From: Pholiota molesta
Lineage: Eukaryota > Basidiomycota > Agaricomycetes > Agaricales > Strophariaceae
NCBI GenBank assembly: GCA_014925825.1
Contig: JACGCK010000073.1
Span: 62,001-126,000, forward strand
DNA length: 64,000 nt
Reading direction: 5' to 3'
The translations under genes were made by a program, and so were the position numbers. This document shows, one piece after another, positions 36,622 to 48,093 of this stretch. Every line of letters begins with the position of its first letter. The stretch's first letter is position 1. Below the pieces are notes generated by a model. That model worked only from the letters and a program-made list of their open reading frames with translations. It was not told the origin of the DNA and did not search any database.

Positions 36622-38210
36622 CGTGTGGGAGGTTGAGCGGGCAGCTAAGACCGCTCAAAGGGCCGGAAATGAAAGTTTTTACGGGGAGGGAGAGAGGGAA
36701 TGTCGTGGTCGTGGGGCAAGAATCCTGTTGTAAACTTCCCACGTGCCCTGCGCCAAACTGAAGCACGGTGACACAAATCAAGGCTTCCTGCCGTCTTGTT
36801 CCAAACTCCGGACAAAAATACCATCTTTCTGACTACTATACACTCTCTGGCTATCATACACATCATCCTGGTTCTCGAGCTAATGTAGAGGCTGACGCTG
36901 ACGACCTCTATACCACATCTCGGCGACCCGAACCCGTCGCGAACACAATGCCGACCGAAGGCGCTGAGAAGCAACATTGCTACGGCAGCGCGATGCTATG
37001 TATATCATACCCCCGTGCACAGTGAAAGGTAACCACCGGCGCACCGCTGTCAATATTTACCCAGCTGTGTGTATGAAGTTGCCTGCCCGACACGCGTTCA
37101 ACGTTCATGAACCACGACGGACCAACAAGACGCATAAAAACATCCAAATCCAAAAATCCGCGACGCTAACCACGGTTTGGCGCATGTTAGATGCGACTAT
37201 ATTCATACAACGGCTCGAAGTGGCCGGCTAGGTGAGCGAGCTATGTTAAGCATGGTTTGGAATAAAGGCTGTGTTTACCTTCTACGTTTTCAACAACAGG
37301 GACTACTCATCGAAAAATCGAGAAACGGAGACTAATCGCGTATCTGAAGCTGAAGCACAAGGCCTCAAATCGGGACAGAAAGTTACACTAGCAGCCCAGA
37401 TGGACAGCAAAGAATGATTGAACACGTTAGTTCGAGATCTTTCCTCGCAGTCCACGCCGTTCCAGGATACTTATAAATAATTGGAATGATCTGATTCTGG
37501 AACGTGCCGAGAGTCCAACAGCCAACAGTGAGGGATTGACACAAGCTGTTTAGTGACTAAGTACGATTGACAATCTACCCGGTGCCCTATCTTGAGGTTC
37601 TGCCTAAAAATCTTACAGTGTAAAAATAGTTTGATAATCTAGCAGGAGATAAATTTCGAAGATACTTCAACACTGAAAACTCAGAAAATAACGTTAGATG
37701 CATGGGTGTACAAACCAAGATAAGAATGATGGTAACCGTAAAGTAAATACGATAGGGCTCAAGCGCTCACTAAGCGCTCGTATTGCCAATGAACTCGTAC
37801 AGTACATGGAAGGTGGCCGAGCTGAAGTCAATGTTCAACTACAATTGCAATGCAACCGTAAGAAAGAATCCCATACTCATATTAAGAAATGAATGAATGT
37901 ATGATGTAGCCATTCGTAGTTCGAGGGCGGCAGGAGGCAGTAAGCGGAGGGAGCACCAATTCCGATCTCTCCCTGGGGTCACCCAGAGGTTCCTTTCGTT
38001 TCGTTGGCTTAAAATTGGATCAAGAATCCAATGGGTTCACTCTATATACAGGTACAATTTATGGCAATACCACTTACTATTAATCGAAAGGTACAGGCCG
38101 AATTCCTGGACCCGCCAACTTCGCGCCAGGCTCTTTTTCTGCTTTGGCAGCAGCGAAGACGGAAGGCACCGGAATGCCACAGCAGTCGCCCCAGCCTACT
38201 TCTCTTTGAC
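36622..38210. other. Intergenic, no gene seen
   Basis: About 1.6 kb between the chitin synthase start and the PTPA stop. Only short frames are present. It probably includes the chitin synthase promoter and the PTPA 3' UTR. Confidence 0.5.
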
Positions 38211-39532
38211 CTACGCCGCCGAGGTCTGGATGTGCGTGTGCATGGCCTCGATGCGCGTCGTCTTGGTCTCTTGGGTACTTGGGATTTCCGGGCCATCGTA
38301 TGGGAGAATAGAGCCGAAGAGGAAGTGTTGGATGACTGGCAATTTTCCGAGAACTTCGGCTAGATACATCTTGATCATGCCGGTGTTGACTTTGTCCCAG
38401 GTTTTCACCTGCGAGTGAGGCGTATTAGCGGGTCAGGGAAGAGAGAAAGGTTGAGAACTTACAGCGGAGATGTCGTCGAGCATGGGCGAGTGCCATCGCA
38501 GAGATGCAGTTTTATCTAAATACCAGTCATTGAAGCGATCTTCGAAAAAGAATAGAGCATACAGAGTTAATAAAGGCAATGCAAGCGAAATACATGTAGT
38601 ATTGGGAATATTCTTCCACAACTCTGAATCGTGAATAGCTTTAGGCTTGATATATTTATGACCTTTGAGAGATATCAATTGCGGTACGGGGAAGAATTGA
38701 TACCTAGAGCATACCTCGTAGCTGTGCAGAACCGAACAAAAATGGTAGGAAGTGGTAGTCGTCCAATCCCCATACACCATGGGATCCAGCCGGTTCAAGC
38801 CAGTACGATGACTGCAGAACTCGCATAGTTGTAATATACCTATAGAGATGAATGAGAATTTAGACAATCTGCGGAGCAGCTACAGCATACCGCCAGAAGA
38901 TTTTCAGCACGATTGCTTTATGATCACCTTCTTGTAGTACCGCAAGTCGTTCTAAGCATAAGCTAAAAGAAGTCAATCGTAACATCGCAGTAAGAAGGAA
39001 TAACGTACAGCCAACACAGAAAGTTGAGCTCCATCCCGCTTCCATAGTCGATTCTCGTCCGATTGCCCCAACACTCGTTGAAGTAAACGGAGATCTCAGG
39101 TATACTTTCGGGAGGAAGATTTGGTAGGAGAGCGTGAAAGTCTGAGGATTCTACAACGTTGTTAGATTCTTACGTGATTGAAGATGGCTGCTGCTCACCT
39201 CCGACACCTTGTCGTAAACGTGCGGAACGCTGGATTGCCAAACCGCGATGCGGCATTGTCCACAGGTGGTGTCTCTTTAGCTAGTTTCTCCACCTTGTCG
39301 AGCAGGTCCAAGACAACTGCAGCACCCTAATGAACCATATATTTCCGAGTCCGTGGCCAGGGGCGTATGTGCTCACATTCGAGATCGAGCACTCATCGGT
39401 TAGTTTGGATCCAATTACGGCGTTGTTGAGTGTTTCGATATAGGAGACGACGTCGTTATGGGCCTTGGATTGTTGGAAGTGTTGTAGCTGCTCCTTCGAT
39501 AGAATAGCTTTCCGGGGAACTTGGTAAGTCAT
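38211..39532 (-). CDS. PTPA, serine/threonine phosphatase 2A activator (peptidyl-prolyl isomerase, Rrd type)
   Basis: At least six exons read as a full PTPA protein. [19 protein letters not shown] opens exon 1 (39532-39377). [19 protein letters not shown] follows in exon 2 (39326-39199). [20 protein letters not shown] is in exon 3 (39150-39009), then [40 protein letters not shown] (38760 region) precedes [26 protein letters not shown] and [19 protein letters not shown] lie near the end. These are the invariant blocks of the family, which activates PP2A with peptidyl-prolyl isomerase activity in the nucleus or cytoplasm. The tail [18 protein letters not shown] follows GSILPY. One-base losses occur near 39216 and 38622. 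Whether this is the Rrd1 or Rrd2 type cannot be decided. Confidence 0.92.
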
Positions 39533-39790
39533 CGCGTTAGGAGTAGTGATTGAAAGGAAACCTAAGGAAACTTGTTGAAATCCCGTGGAACATTGGAAAC
39601 AGTTTGGAAATCACTGTCACAGTGCTCAGAATCGCTTATGTAACCCCGCATATTGGCGTTCTGAATGGTGGTCCATTCTGACTCTCCTCCTCTCTTCTCC
39701 CTTTCATGCCCTAGACGCCACTGGTGCGTGTTCTGACAGTGAGTCCAACATATACGCTCGTTGTTGTGTCTTGGAGAGAGATCAGATCAG

Positions 39791-41435
39791 ATGGACTTAC
39801 AGGGCCAAGGCGAATCAACAGAGTCAGAGTTACCGGCGGCCAGCACATCTAGAAGCTCACGGCTGCCCTTCCACAGCAACCCAGACATCCTCGACGAGAT
39901 CTGCGAATACCTTTCCTATGACTGCGATGCCGACTCCGATGATATTTCCCTCAGCAGACGGACGCTCCTGAGATTGGCACTGACAAGCAAAGCTTTCCTT
40001 GAACCTGCACTGGATCGCTTGTGGCGAGCGTTGGATTCGTTGTTTCCTTTGCTCAAAATACTGCCTGCTTTCGGGCAAAGTGATGGGACATATGTGCGTT
40101 CGTTATCTTTTGTTGAGAGTTTATCCTTACACGGATCTTCGTTACAGGTCTTGCGAGGCACGATCTCTCCAGACGATTGGGCGCGCTTCGAATGGTACGC
40201 GCGGCGAATACGCAAATTCTCATATACGCGAGATCCTGACTCCCTGGACATTGCCATGCACGTCTACTTCCGCCTAGCGCAATTGCGCTCAACCCCCATT
40301 CTTCCTTCCATACGCCATCTCCACTGCCCTTCAACAAGCCAAAATGACTTTCTCATATCCGGGATCTGTCTCTTCCTTTCACCGTCTTTGCAGACGCTGG
40401 AGTTTGAAAATATTTCGAGTGTTGAGGATAAGCTCTGTGGAACGGTGCTATATACGCTATTTTCGGATGGGGCGCAGATGGAGAAAGTTATCCTGCGTGG
40501 AAGGGGCTTGTCGAGGGATACTCTTAATATGGCTATCAAATTCGAGGGTCTAAGAGAGTTGGAACTACAAGGAATGGGACAATCCCTAGATATGCAGATT
40601 TTGGAGAAGATCGGCAAATTACCCTGGCTGGTGATCTCGCGATCGACTTCACCAACTCTACAATCCCTCCTTTGGATAAAGATATCGGTCTGAGGGACCT
40701 CAAAAGTCTCATGATCACGGCCGCTATCCCTTTCATCCAAGCTTTTCTCCCTCACATATTGACAACTACTCTGGAAACTTTCGTCGCCGTTGCGCCTTCA
40801 ACATCTGCTGACAAAAAGGAGTTCCTGGAGGACGTCGTGTCGCGATGGAAAGATACCCTCCGCCGCATCGCCCTGGTTCACCAGCAAGAAGACACCGTTG
40901 AAGAACTGGGCCTCTCCGTCCTATCGCCCCTCCTCCCTCTGCGCAAACTGAACTACCTGAGAATAGAGGGCTACTCGATGGAGCTGACGGATATCAACAT
41001 CGAGAACTTCGCCCGCGCCTGGCCGGAGATGAACACGCTCCTGCTCCCGTTCATCAGCTCCAGCCACCCACGGCCGACGATCCACGCCCTGCGGACGCTC
41101 GCGCGGCTCCTCCCCGGCCTGCGGCACCTCCGCATCCCGCTCAACACGGGCGACCTCCCCGCCTTCGTCTCCCCGGGCGCGCCGCACACGCCCGCACACG
41201 CGCTGCACACGCTGACGATCGCGAGCGCGGACGACCCGTGGGAGCTGCGCGACCTCCTTCACCTCGCGCGGCACATCGACTACTTCTTCCCGCGGCTGCG
41301 GTATGTGTACCGTATGAGGCGCACGATGTGGACCGGTGGGTGCAGGTGCACGAGATGATACAGATGTATCAGGCGGTGCGGCAGGAGGTCGTTGCGTTTG
41401 AGCGTCAGAAGCACAGACGGATACAGGTGGTATGA
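39791..41435 (+). CDS. F-box protein with leucine-rich region
   Basis: The start is MDLQGQGESTESEL. An F-box-like segment follows at residues about 32-75: NPDILDEICEYLSY, then RTLLRLALTSKAFLEPALDR and LWRALDSL. An intron (40095-40148 region, GTGCGT to TTACAG) joins GTY to VLRGTISPDDW. The rest is LRR-like (FLSPSLQTLEFENI, LRELELQGMGQ) and ends in WVQVHEMIQMYQAVRQEV, the same kind of terminal helix as copies A-D at 18-29 kb. F-box proteins link substrates to SCF ubiquitin ligases; the substrate is unknown. Two one-base losses shift the frame near 40631 and 41310. The GC content rises sharply in the last 500 bases. Confidence 0.8.
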
Positions 41436-41924
41436 TTTTTAGAACGGCATTGTTGATTGAAGTTGTACTGGCGAGCCGCAATCGGCTTGGATAACTGTAG
41501 TCTTTTTTGTTGCTTTCTGAGAATGTTCGGCGACAGCTTGACCGTGCATTTTTTACTCATACCCCATTTCTGTATGCTATTACCCGCGTTCTTGTGGCTT
41601 TTTGCTTATATTGACACTGTAATGCAATTTGGTTATGATACTACCTGAAACACCAAGTCCACAAAAGATTGTCTACTGTGGAAAATTTGAATTAAATATT
41701 AGACGTGAAGCACGTCCAGATGGTCATAAAGTGCAGAAAGGCGATTGAGAGGTTTTCATAAGATGAAAAAATTGCCAGATTTTTAAATGCCTTGATCCTC
41801 AAGAACATCATGAATCTGGTTGGGACCGGGATAACTGATGCTGACCCTAACCCAACTTTGGCTCGGCTGCTAGCACTACCCGCTTTGGAAATAAAACTCT
41901 TGACCCAAACCTCCGCTCGACAAT
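41436..41924. other. Intergenic, no gene seen
   Basis: AT-rich spacer between the F-box gene and the SURF6-like gene, with an apparent promoter region just before 41925. Confidence 0.5.
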
Positions 41925-43390
41925 ATGCCTACGCCAGTGGCGGTCCTCCGCGCCTCGCTGGAGAAGCACAACGACACCTTCGAATCTCTGCTAAAGCTCA
42001 TCCCGCCGCAATACTACATCGTCAACGAGGACACAGAGGAGCAGGTGCGTGCACTCGCGGCCTTCCCGTATGATTTGCCCTACATATCCTTCCTTTCACA
42101 CATTCCTTCTAGGCAGCGTCAAAGTATCAGAAACACAGCAAGAAAAACAAGGCGCCCAAGCAGGCCGTCAAAGAGGCGTCGAAGAAGGCCAAGCGCGAAA
42201 AGGTGTGCTCCCTGCTTTCCCCCGCTCGTTTGAAAATTTGCCGACTGCCCTCCCCATCCTCCCACCAGCTCGATCCCGCGAACCACAAGTCGATCCTGGA
42301 CATCCAGAATGAAACCTACGCAAAGACGGCAACAGCCAAGGGCAAGCGGAAGGCGGCCACGCCCGCATCGGACTCCGACGGCGACGACGACGGCGCCGCG
42401 ATCACCGTCGACGTCGACATGGCGGACCTCGACGACGACGCCGGCCGCCAGCGACGCGGAGATCCAGCCCATGCCCACATCCGGCGGCATCGCGTCCCTG
42501 CGGGAGAAGCTGCACACGCGGATGGCGCAGCTGCGCCGCGGCGCGCGCCCGCCGCCCGGGTCGTTCAGCGGGGGCAAGGACGACCTCCTGGAGGAAAGAA
42601 GGCGGCAGCGCGCGGCGATGCGCGAGCGCCGGCGGAAGGAGACGCGCGAGAAGATCAGGCGGGAGGAGGAGATGAAGATGAGGGGAAAGAAGAAGGAGAA
42701 GGAGAAGGGGATTCGCGGGATAAAGGGAATGTCACGAAGGTGCGCTGCGTGCCCCTCCTCCGTGTTATCATCGGGAGATGATGTGAGCTGACGACGATCT
42801 CTGCGAGTACAGACACAGCTCCTGGTCCCCGACCACCCGCAGGGGTTCACGCCGCACGGCCCGCAGGCGACGATGACGACGGTGGCGTACGCGGCGCTGG
42901 CGGGCACGGCGAAGAAGGGCGAGAAGTTCAGGACGACCGCGGATCCGCAGCAGGCGCTGCAGCAGCTGACCGCGCGGAAGGAGAAGCTCGCCGCGCTGCC
43001 CGAAGAGAAGCGCAAGGTCGTCGAGGAGAAGGAGAAGTGGGCAAAGGCGGAGGCGCGGCTGGACGGCGTCAAGGTGCATGACGATGAGACGAAGCTGAAG
43101 AAGGCGGCGAAGCGCAAGGAGAAGGAGAAGAGCAAATCGAAGAAGACATGGTCCGTGTTCTTCTTGGATTCTGATTTTATAATGAGTGTTTATGGTCGTA
43201 AAACAGGGAGGAGAAAAAGGAGCATGTCGCATACTCTATGGCCGCCAAGCAGAAGAAGCGCAACGACAACATCGCTATGCGGAATGAACGGAAGAGCGAT
43301 AAGAGAAAAGGCATCTCGAAGAAGGCTCGGCCAGGTTTCGAAGGGAAATCGTTCGCGAAAGGCAAACCAAAGCAGCATAGCAAGAAGTAG
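41925..43390 (+). CDS. SURF6-domain ribosome biogenesis protein (Rrp14-like)
   Basis: Exons begin MPTPVAVLRASLEKHNDTF (41925), with a short N-terminal block (LLKLIPPQYYIVNE) and a Lys-rich segment. Exon 4 holds an acidic tract and GGIASLREKLHTRMAQLRR, the first SURF6 hallmark. Further on come VAYAALAGTAKKGEKF, KLAALPEEKRKVVEEKEKW and ARLDGVKVHDDETKLKKA. The C-terminus is MAAKQKKRNDNIAMRNERK and a basic tail ending KQHSKK. Members are nucleolar RNA/DNA-binding proteins needed for 40S and 60S assembly (yeast Rrp14). Introns after GAGCAG, GAAAAG, ACGAAG and ACATG fit. Frame losses occur near 42443 and 42730. The coding part is very GC-rich compared with the spacers. Confidence 0.9.
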
Positions 43391-43703
43391 TTCCTACGTC
43401 TTTTCTTCGAGATATCGGTGTTCCTACTTATTATCATCAATGTACATATGTATGTACCGACAATCATTTCCTTCTCTGAAATGATGATTTCACCCCCAGA
43501 AAGCACCAGCGCAGGCGACATCCTTTCTTTCTTTCAAATTCGAACTATTCGTCCAATGATAAAATAAAAGCACCAATAAATTATTAGATACAAGCCATTA
43601 TCAAGAAGTTACTATACATCTACAGTCCCAAGGAAGAGGTAATAGATATCCTTCGGACAGGACTTACAGCATCTCGTCCCTGAAACAGTACATACATACA
43701 CGA
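43391..43703. other. Convergent intergenic region
   Basis: 313 bases between the stop of the SURF6-like gene and the stop of the MINDY gene on the opposite strand; serves as 3' end for both. No other feature is seen. Confidence 0.6.
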
Positions 43704-45331
43704 CTACATGATAACACAACTCCCCTTCCTCTTCTCCTTCTTCACCTTCTCCGGTCTACGGCCACCGGCCTGCTGCTGCTGCTGTCGCTGCTGGTCCTGC
43801 ATCTGTTGCTGCTCCCGCATGTACGCCTCGTGTTCCTGACGCGCAATCTGCTCTTCTTCCGCTTGGAGCTGCCGCGCCAACGCCAGACTATGAAAATAAT
43901 TAGTCCAGAACGCCTCACGCGCAAAGCGCAGCCGTGCACAGAGTACTCACTCGTTGGGATCGACCGTGCCCTGGTACTCATTCGCCATCGCCTCCGCAGC
44001 GCGGAGCGCCTCCTCCGCGGTCTGCCCCGCGAAGTCACCCCCAGCCGGACTCGATTTGACAAAGTCCGCGTCCACGAACGTCGACCACCCGCCGTCGACG
44101 TCCTCCAGCCGCTCCCACACGACGGAGGCCTCGTGCAGGAAGACCTGGTCCGTGACCAGGGTGTACAGCGCGGCGTCGGGGTCCGCCGTCTCCGGGGCGG
44201 TGGTCAGGATCTGGGAGGAGGAGGAGGAGCCGGCGGGGGTGGGTGAGGCGGCGGCAGCGAGCGCGGACGGGGAGTATTTGTAGAGGACGGAGAGGTGAGA
44301 GTTGCGAAAGAGCGCGCAGGGGGTGTTGGGCGCGAGGGAGGTGGCGAGGTGGAAGAGCCCGTGGTACGTTAGCTGCGATTGGGTTGTGTCGAGGAAGCGT
44401 CGGACGACGATGGCTGTAAAATAAAAATACAATAAAAATAATTCGGGCACCTTTTAGTCGACATGCTGCGGAACAGCTTACCATCTTGGATTTTCTGCAA
44501 TTCCTCAGCCGACCATTCCCGTGTCGGGCTTGCTGCGCCGCCGGGGGACGAGCTCGGCGGCGGTGACGCCTCGTCCACGACAAATCGCCCGTTTGTGAGG
44601 TGGTCGACCTCGGCGATGAGTTCGACGGCGCTGTCGTAGTCCTGTATGCGCTGGATGACGGCTGCTTCGGGGCTTTCTGGGTCGACCAGCCAGCCGTGGA
44701 GGAGGGGAATACCGACCTGCTCGAATAGTTTGAGTTCGCCACCGCGTCCAATGGTGGTGGGAGAGGGCCGGAACGAGGTCGGCGAGGTAAAGAGAGGGTT
44801 CAGATCCATCCCCTCTGTGTCCATTCAGGTGATTGATTAATGATTGCCAACGCCAGGGGGAACTGCGACGTACTTTGTGTATACGGCATGACGGATAGCG
44901 CGGCGGATACATCAACGTCAGGGGAGGTGGTGAGGAGGTACTCGGCGACTAACTGAGAAAGAAACTCGTAGGAGACGGTGTCGCGCGTGGGCTGGATACT
45001 AATGTTCCCTCGCAGGATGAGGATATTGCCTGCCAGATAGGAATTGAGAAATAAGAACGCGTCTGTCAGAAACTGTTCTGTCGCGATCGCATCCTTGACG
45101 TTGACGCCGACTGAAGCGACACATCAGGCGCTACTCACATATCGCAATGAACGAACAAGGTCTGTATATCCGCAGCACTGGTGTCAGATAGGGAAACGGG
45201 GTCAGGTGGGATGTCGCGCACCCGTTGAAGTTCTGCGTGATGATGCGCAGGTCCTTCCCGTGGAATTTGATGTCCTTGAGATACCAGACCTCTGCTAGGG
45301 AGGACTGGACGGTTGGCGATGGATGCGACAT
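43704..45331 (-). CDS. MINDY-family deubiquitinase with C-terminal CaaX box
   Basis: The start is MSHPSPTVQSSLAEVWYLKD. IKFHGKDLRIITQNFNG is followed after an intron by PCSFIAIC (catalytic Cys in the QNxNGPC motif) and NILILRGNISI. Further exons give LVAEYLLTTSPDVD, MDLNPLFTSPTSF, GIPLLHGWLVD (catalytic His region), YHGLFHLATSLAPNTPCALF and HLSVLYKY. The next block is VFLHEASVVWERLEDVDG. The last exon is a Gln-rich tail and KVKKEKRKGSCVIM at the stop. MINDY enzymes trim K48-linked polyubiquitin chains. CVIM with upstream lysines is a prenylation signal, suggesting membrane attachment. No frame break was seen in this gene, unlike most conserved neighbours. It is divergent from the RING gene, with 154 bases between the starts. 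Confidence 0.9.
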
Positions 45332-45485
45332 GGGTGTCGAGAGCAAGATGGAAGCAAGCGACCCGTGCATAAACCATGTCCGTTGTTGGAGATTGTTGGC
45401 CGTTGATGGCAATCGTTTTGGGATTCCAAGGGATTTCCATCCCCTTCCGTCCCACGACTGGCTCGACTGAGACAGCGCCGTCCAT

Positions 45486-47650
45486 ATGCTATCACCAGAG
45501 CATGCCACGGAACACACGAGCCAGGCCAAGCGCAATGCCGTCCCCGTCCCCACCGCGCTGCCCAGTGACCTGCCCGTGCCGTCGACCAGCAGAAACCTAG
45601 TTCCCCGGTCCCGCGCCACCTCCCTCGCCCGTTCGGCGTCCAGATCTCTGCCAGGATCCAGCGGCTCATCTCGACGGTCGTCTCTCTCCGGCGCGAGGTC
45701 GGGCGATTCCGCACGTCATCTGGAAGCCTCGCTCTCGGCGTCGCGTCCGCCAACTCCGAGTGGGACAATCTCGGAAACAGGTCCACCCACAGACACTGCC
45801 TATTCTGGCGGACGCAGCCAACTTTTAGGGCCTTCGGGTGCGGATACCCCGGCTGAAGGCCCTTCCAGCGTTCCCCAATCGCAAGAGCCATCTTCGAGTG
45901 CTGCTGTCCAGCAACGACGGTCCTCCCCTACCATGTTCCACTTCTACGACTTCGATGGCAACAATTCTGGACAAGGCGAGCAACCCGCAAACGTTGGGAA
46001 CAACCTTCAGGGGCAGACAGACAACGGGTGGTATCCGAACGGCCATGTCGATGACGCGCCACAGCAGCCAGGCTTTTTCCCCTTCGATGGTGAAGATGCC
46101 TTTGCAATGCGACAGAATCTTTCTCTTGGGCGAACGGGAACTCGAATACAATGCACAATGGCTTCGCCCCATCACCTGCCCCAGTTGCTAGTTCATCTTC
46201 CATGCATCGTTCGCCGTCTCATATGCCGCAATTCCAAACACTAACGGCATGAATATGGGTCCAAGTGAAATGAGCGGCCTTTGGTATAGAGAAAATACAG
46301 ACAGGCAGTTGCGTTCTTTGGCCGGTCCCACATTCGGCCATAGCTCCATGGCTGGTCCTCAAAACAACCAACAAGGATATTATTCTGGCGACATCATACC
46401 GCCCTCGCCACCAGAAGAACGTGAAATGTACTACCATTTCAATCACCCCGCGAATAACAGATGGCCGCCTTCACGACCTGTGCATCTGGCGCATACATTT
46501 GACCCGTGGAATACGCAGGCGTCTATGGACTACATGGGGTCTGCAAATTCTTTGCCATCGATGAACCCGGGACCATCGATGCGGCCATGACATCAACCGC
46601 AGATAGTATCGGTTTGCGCCAACAAACACCGCCAGAACCATCCGGCAACCCCGATTACATGGGGTCCACACTTCTTCGCTATCGATGAACCTGCGAAGCG
46701 CGACGGGACCGTCGATGCGGCCTATGTCATCAACCGGTTTGCGCCAACAAACACCACCACAACCGTCCGGCCATCCCACCCATGCGATTCTCTCTCTGGT
46801 GGATACCCCTCCGATACAATGCCCTTCGCGTCATTGAATCAGTGGCAGCCCATGGTAGGAGGGCCCTCGACACAGGCGCCACGTCTGGTTCGACGAGCGG
46901 CAAAAGAAAGCGATCGCCGGAGGATGGGTCTCCCGCCCATCCCTCGTCTTCCCATTTCGTCCCTTCCTTGCGTCCTGCGGGCGAGCCTTCGTCGCAAGGA
47001 TCCGGCCGCGACTCTGCCAACGAAGTCGCGGAGCAGTTGTTTTATGCTAACGGCAATAACGGCTCACAACCTCACCCTGGTGCGTTCGCATAGATATCTT
47101 CTTGGTATTTACATGCGTTGAACCTTTCCTTTGCATAGATTCCAGCTCAGCCGGCCCGTCTTCGCAGCAGAGCAGCTCCACTGACCGCAAAGGAAAAGGC
47201 AAGGCCCGCGCACACACACCCACCACCGCCCCGTCCATCATCGACATCACCGACTCCCCGCCCGCCGACAGACCCCACCCGCCTGCAGCGGCAGACACCC
47301 AAAACGGCAACGGCCTGGACGCCGAAAACACAGGCAGGCGCGCGAAGCCGCCCGCGGAGGGGCTGGCGTCGTACACGTGCCCGATCTGCTTCTGCGCGCC
47401 GACGAACGCGGCGATCACGCCGTGCGGGCATATCTGCTGCGGCGCGTGCCTCTTCGCGGCGGTGAAGACGACGCTGCAGCGCGCGGCCTTCGGGATGGGC
47501 CCGCGGCCGTCTTTGTCTGAGGCGCGGTGCGTGTTTTTTTTTGTGTGTGCGATGTGTTGTGTGACTTATCTGTGGCTGCGATGTAGGTGTCCTGTGTGCC
47601 GCGCGCGATACCGGGATGGGATGGGAAGGGAGGGGGCGTCATCGGGCTGA
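45486..47650 (+). CDS. RING-type E3 ubiquitin ligase with a SUMO-interacting motif (Slx8/RNF4-like)
   Basis: A long Ser/Pro/Asn-rich, low-complexity N-terminal region (about 550 residues) leads to a C-terminal C3HC4 RING. TCPICF is followed by AAITPCGHICCGACL and, after an intron at about 47528-47585, RCPVCRARYRDG. Just before the RING lies PSIIDITDSPP, an acidic-flanked hydrophobic core typical of SUMO-interacting motifs. RING plus SIM is the layout of SUMO-targeted ubiquitin ligases, nuclear proteins that clear SUMOylated targets. The long N-terminus is unusual for Slx8. Several frame shifts occur in the low-complexity part (around 46150, 46590 and 46890), so its exact sequence is unsure. 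Confidence 0.72.
46531..46775 (+). repeat. Tandem duplication inside the RING gene (two units of about 125 bases)
   Basis: Unit 1 (46531-46655) and unit 2 (46656-46775) both run TACATGGGGTC, a TCGATGAAC core, CGTCGATGCGGCC-like sequence, GGTTTGCGCCAACAAACACC and a CCGGC(A)ACCCC end. They encode MDYMGS and GLRQQTPP repeats. Confidence 0.75.
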
Positions 47651-48093
47651 AAGTGAGAGCTGTTTTTAGCCTTTGATATCTATTTGGTATGTGCATCGCG
47701 CTGCAGATTCGGATTGTGCTGATCAGAGCGTGCAGCTTCATAGCTTGGTTATCCCGATGTAATACCTTATCAGATAATAATTTCAATGTTCACCGACGCG
47801 CACCGCTCTCTTCCGGGCTATTTGAAGGCCAGACAATTGCGCCCGCGCGCGGAGTAGTGAGCGCCATAGAAGCATACATGCGCAGTTTATTCTACGCCGA
47901 CGAAAGTCATTCCTGACAACGATCCCGCTGAGTTCGGTATCCAACACCTTCCATCCATTCAAACCAAAGATGAAAATAGGCGCTCAGTCACAAACGATCG
48001 CCGCCCGTGACGATCTCACCTGCCAAACGTCATTGCGGTGAGCATGTCCCATTGTCAGCGTGGAAATTTCCGTTGTACAAATAGCGCGTGACA
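47651..48093. other. Intergenic, no gene seen
   Basis: Spacer between the RING gene and the ZZ-finger gene; no repeat or open frame of note. Confidence 0.5.

Noticed and set aside
40921..41481. Minus-strand frame of 186 codons rich in Arg
   Set aside because: Shadow of the GC-rich end of the F-box gene on the plus strand.
42119..43135. Long minus-strand open frame of about 338 codons
   Set aside because: It is the mirror of the GC-rich SURF6-like coding exons; the plus strand has the recognisable protein.
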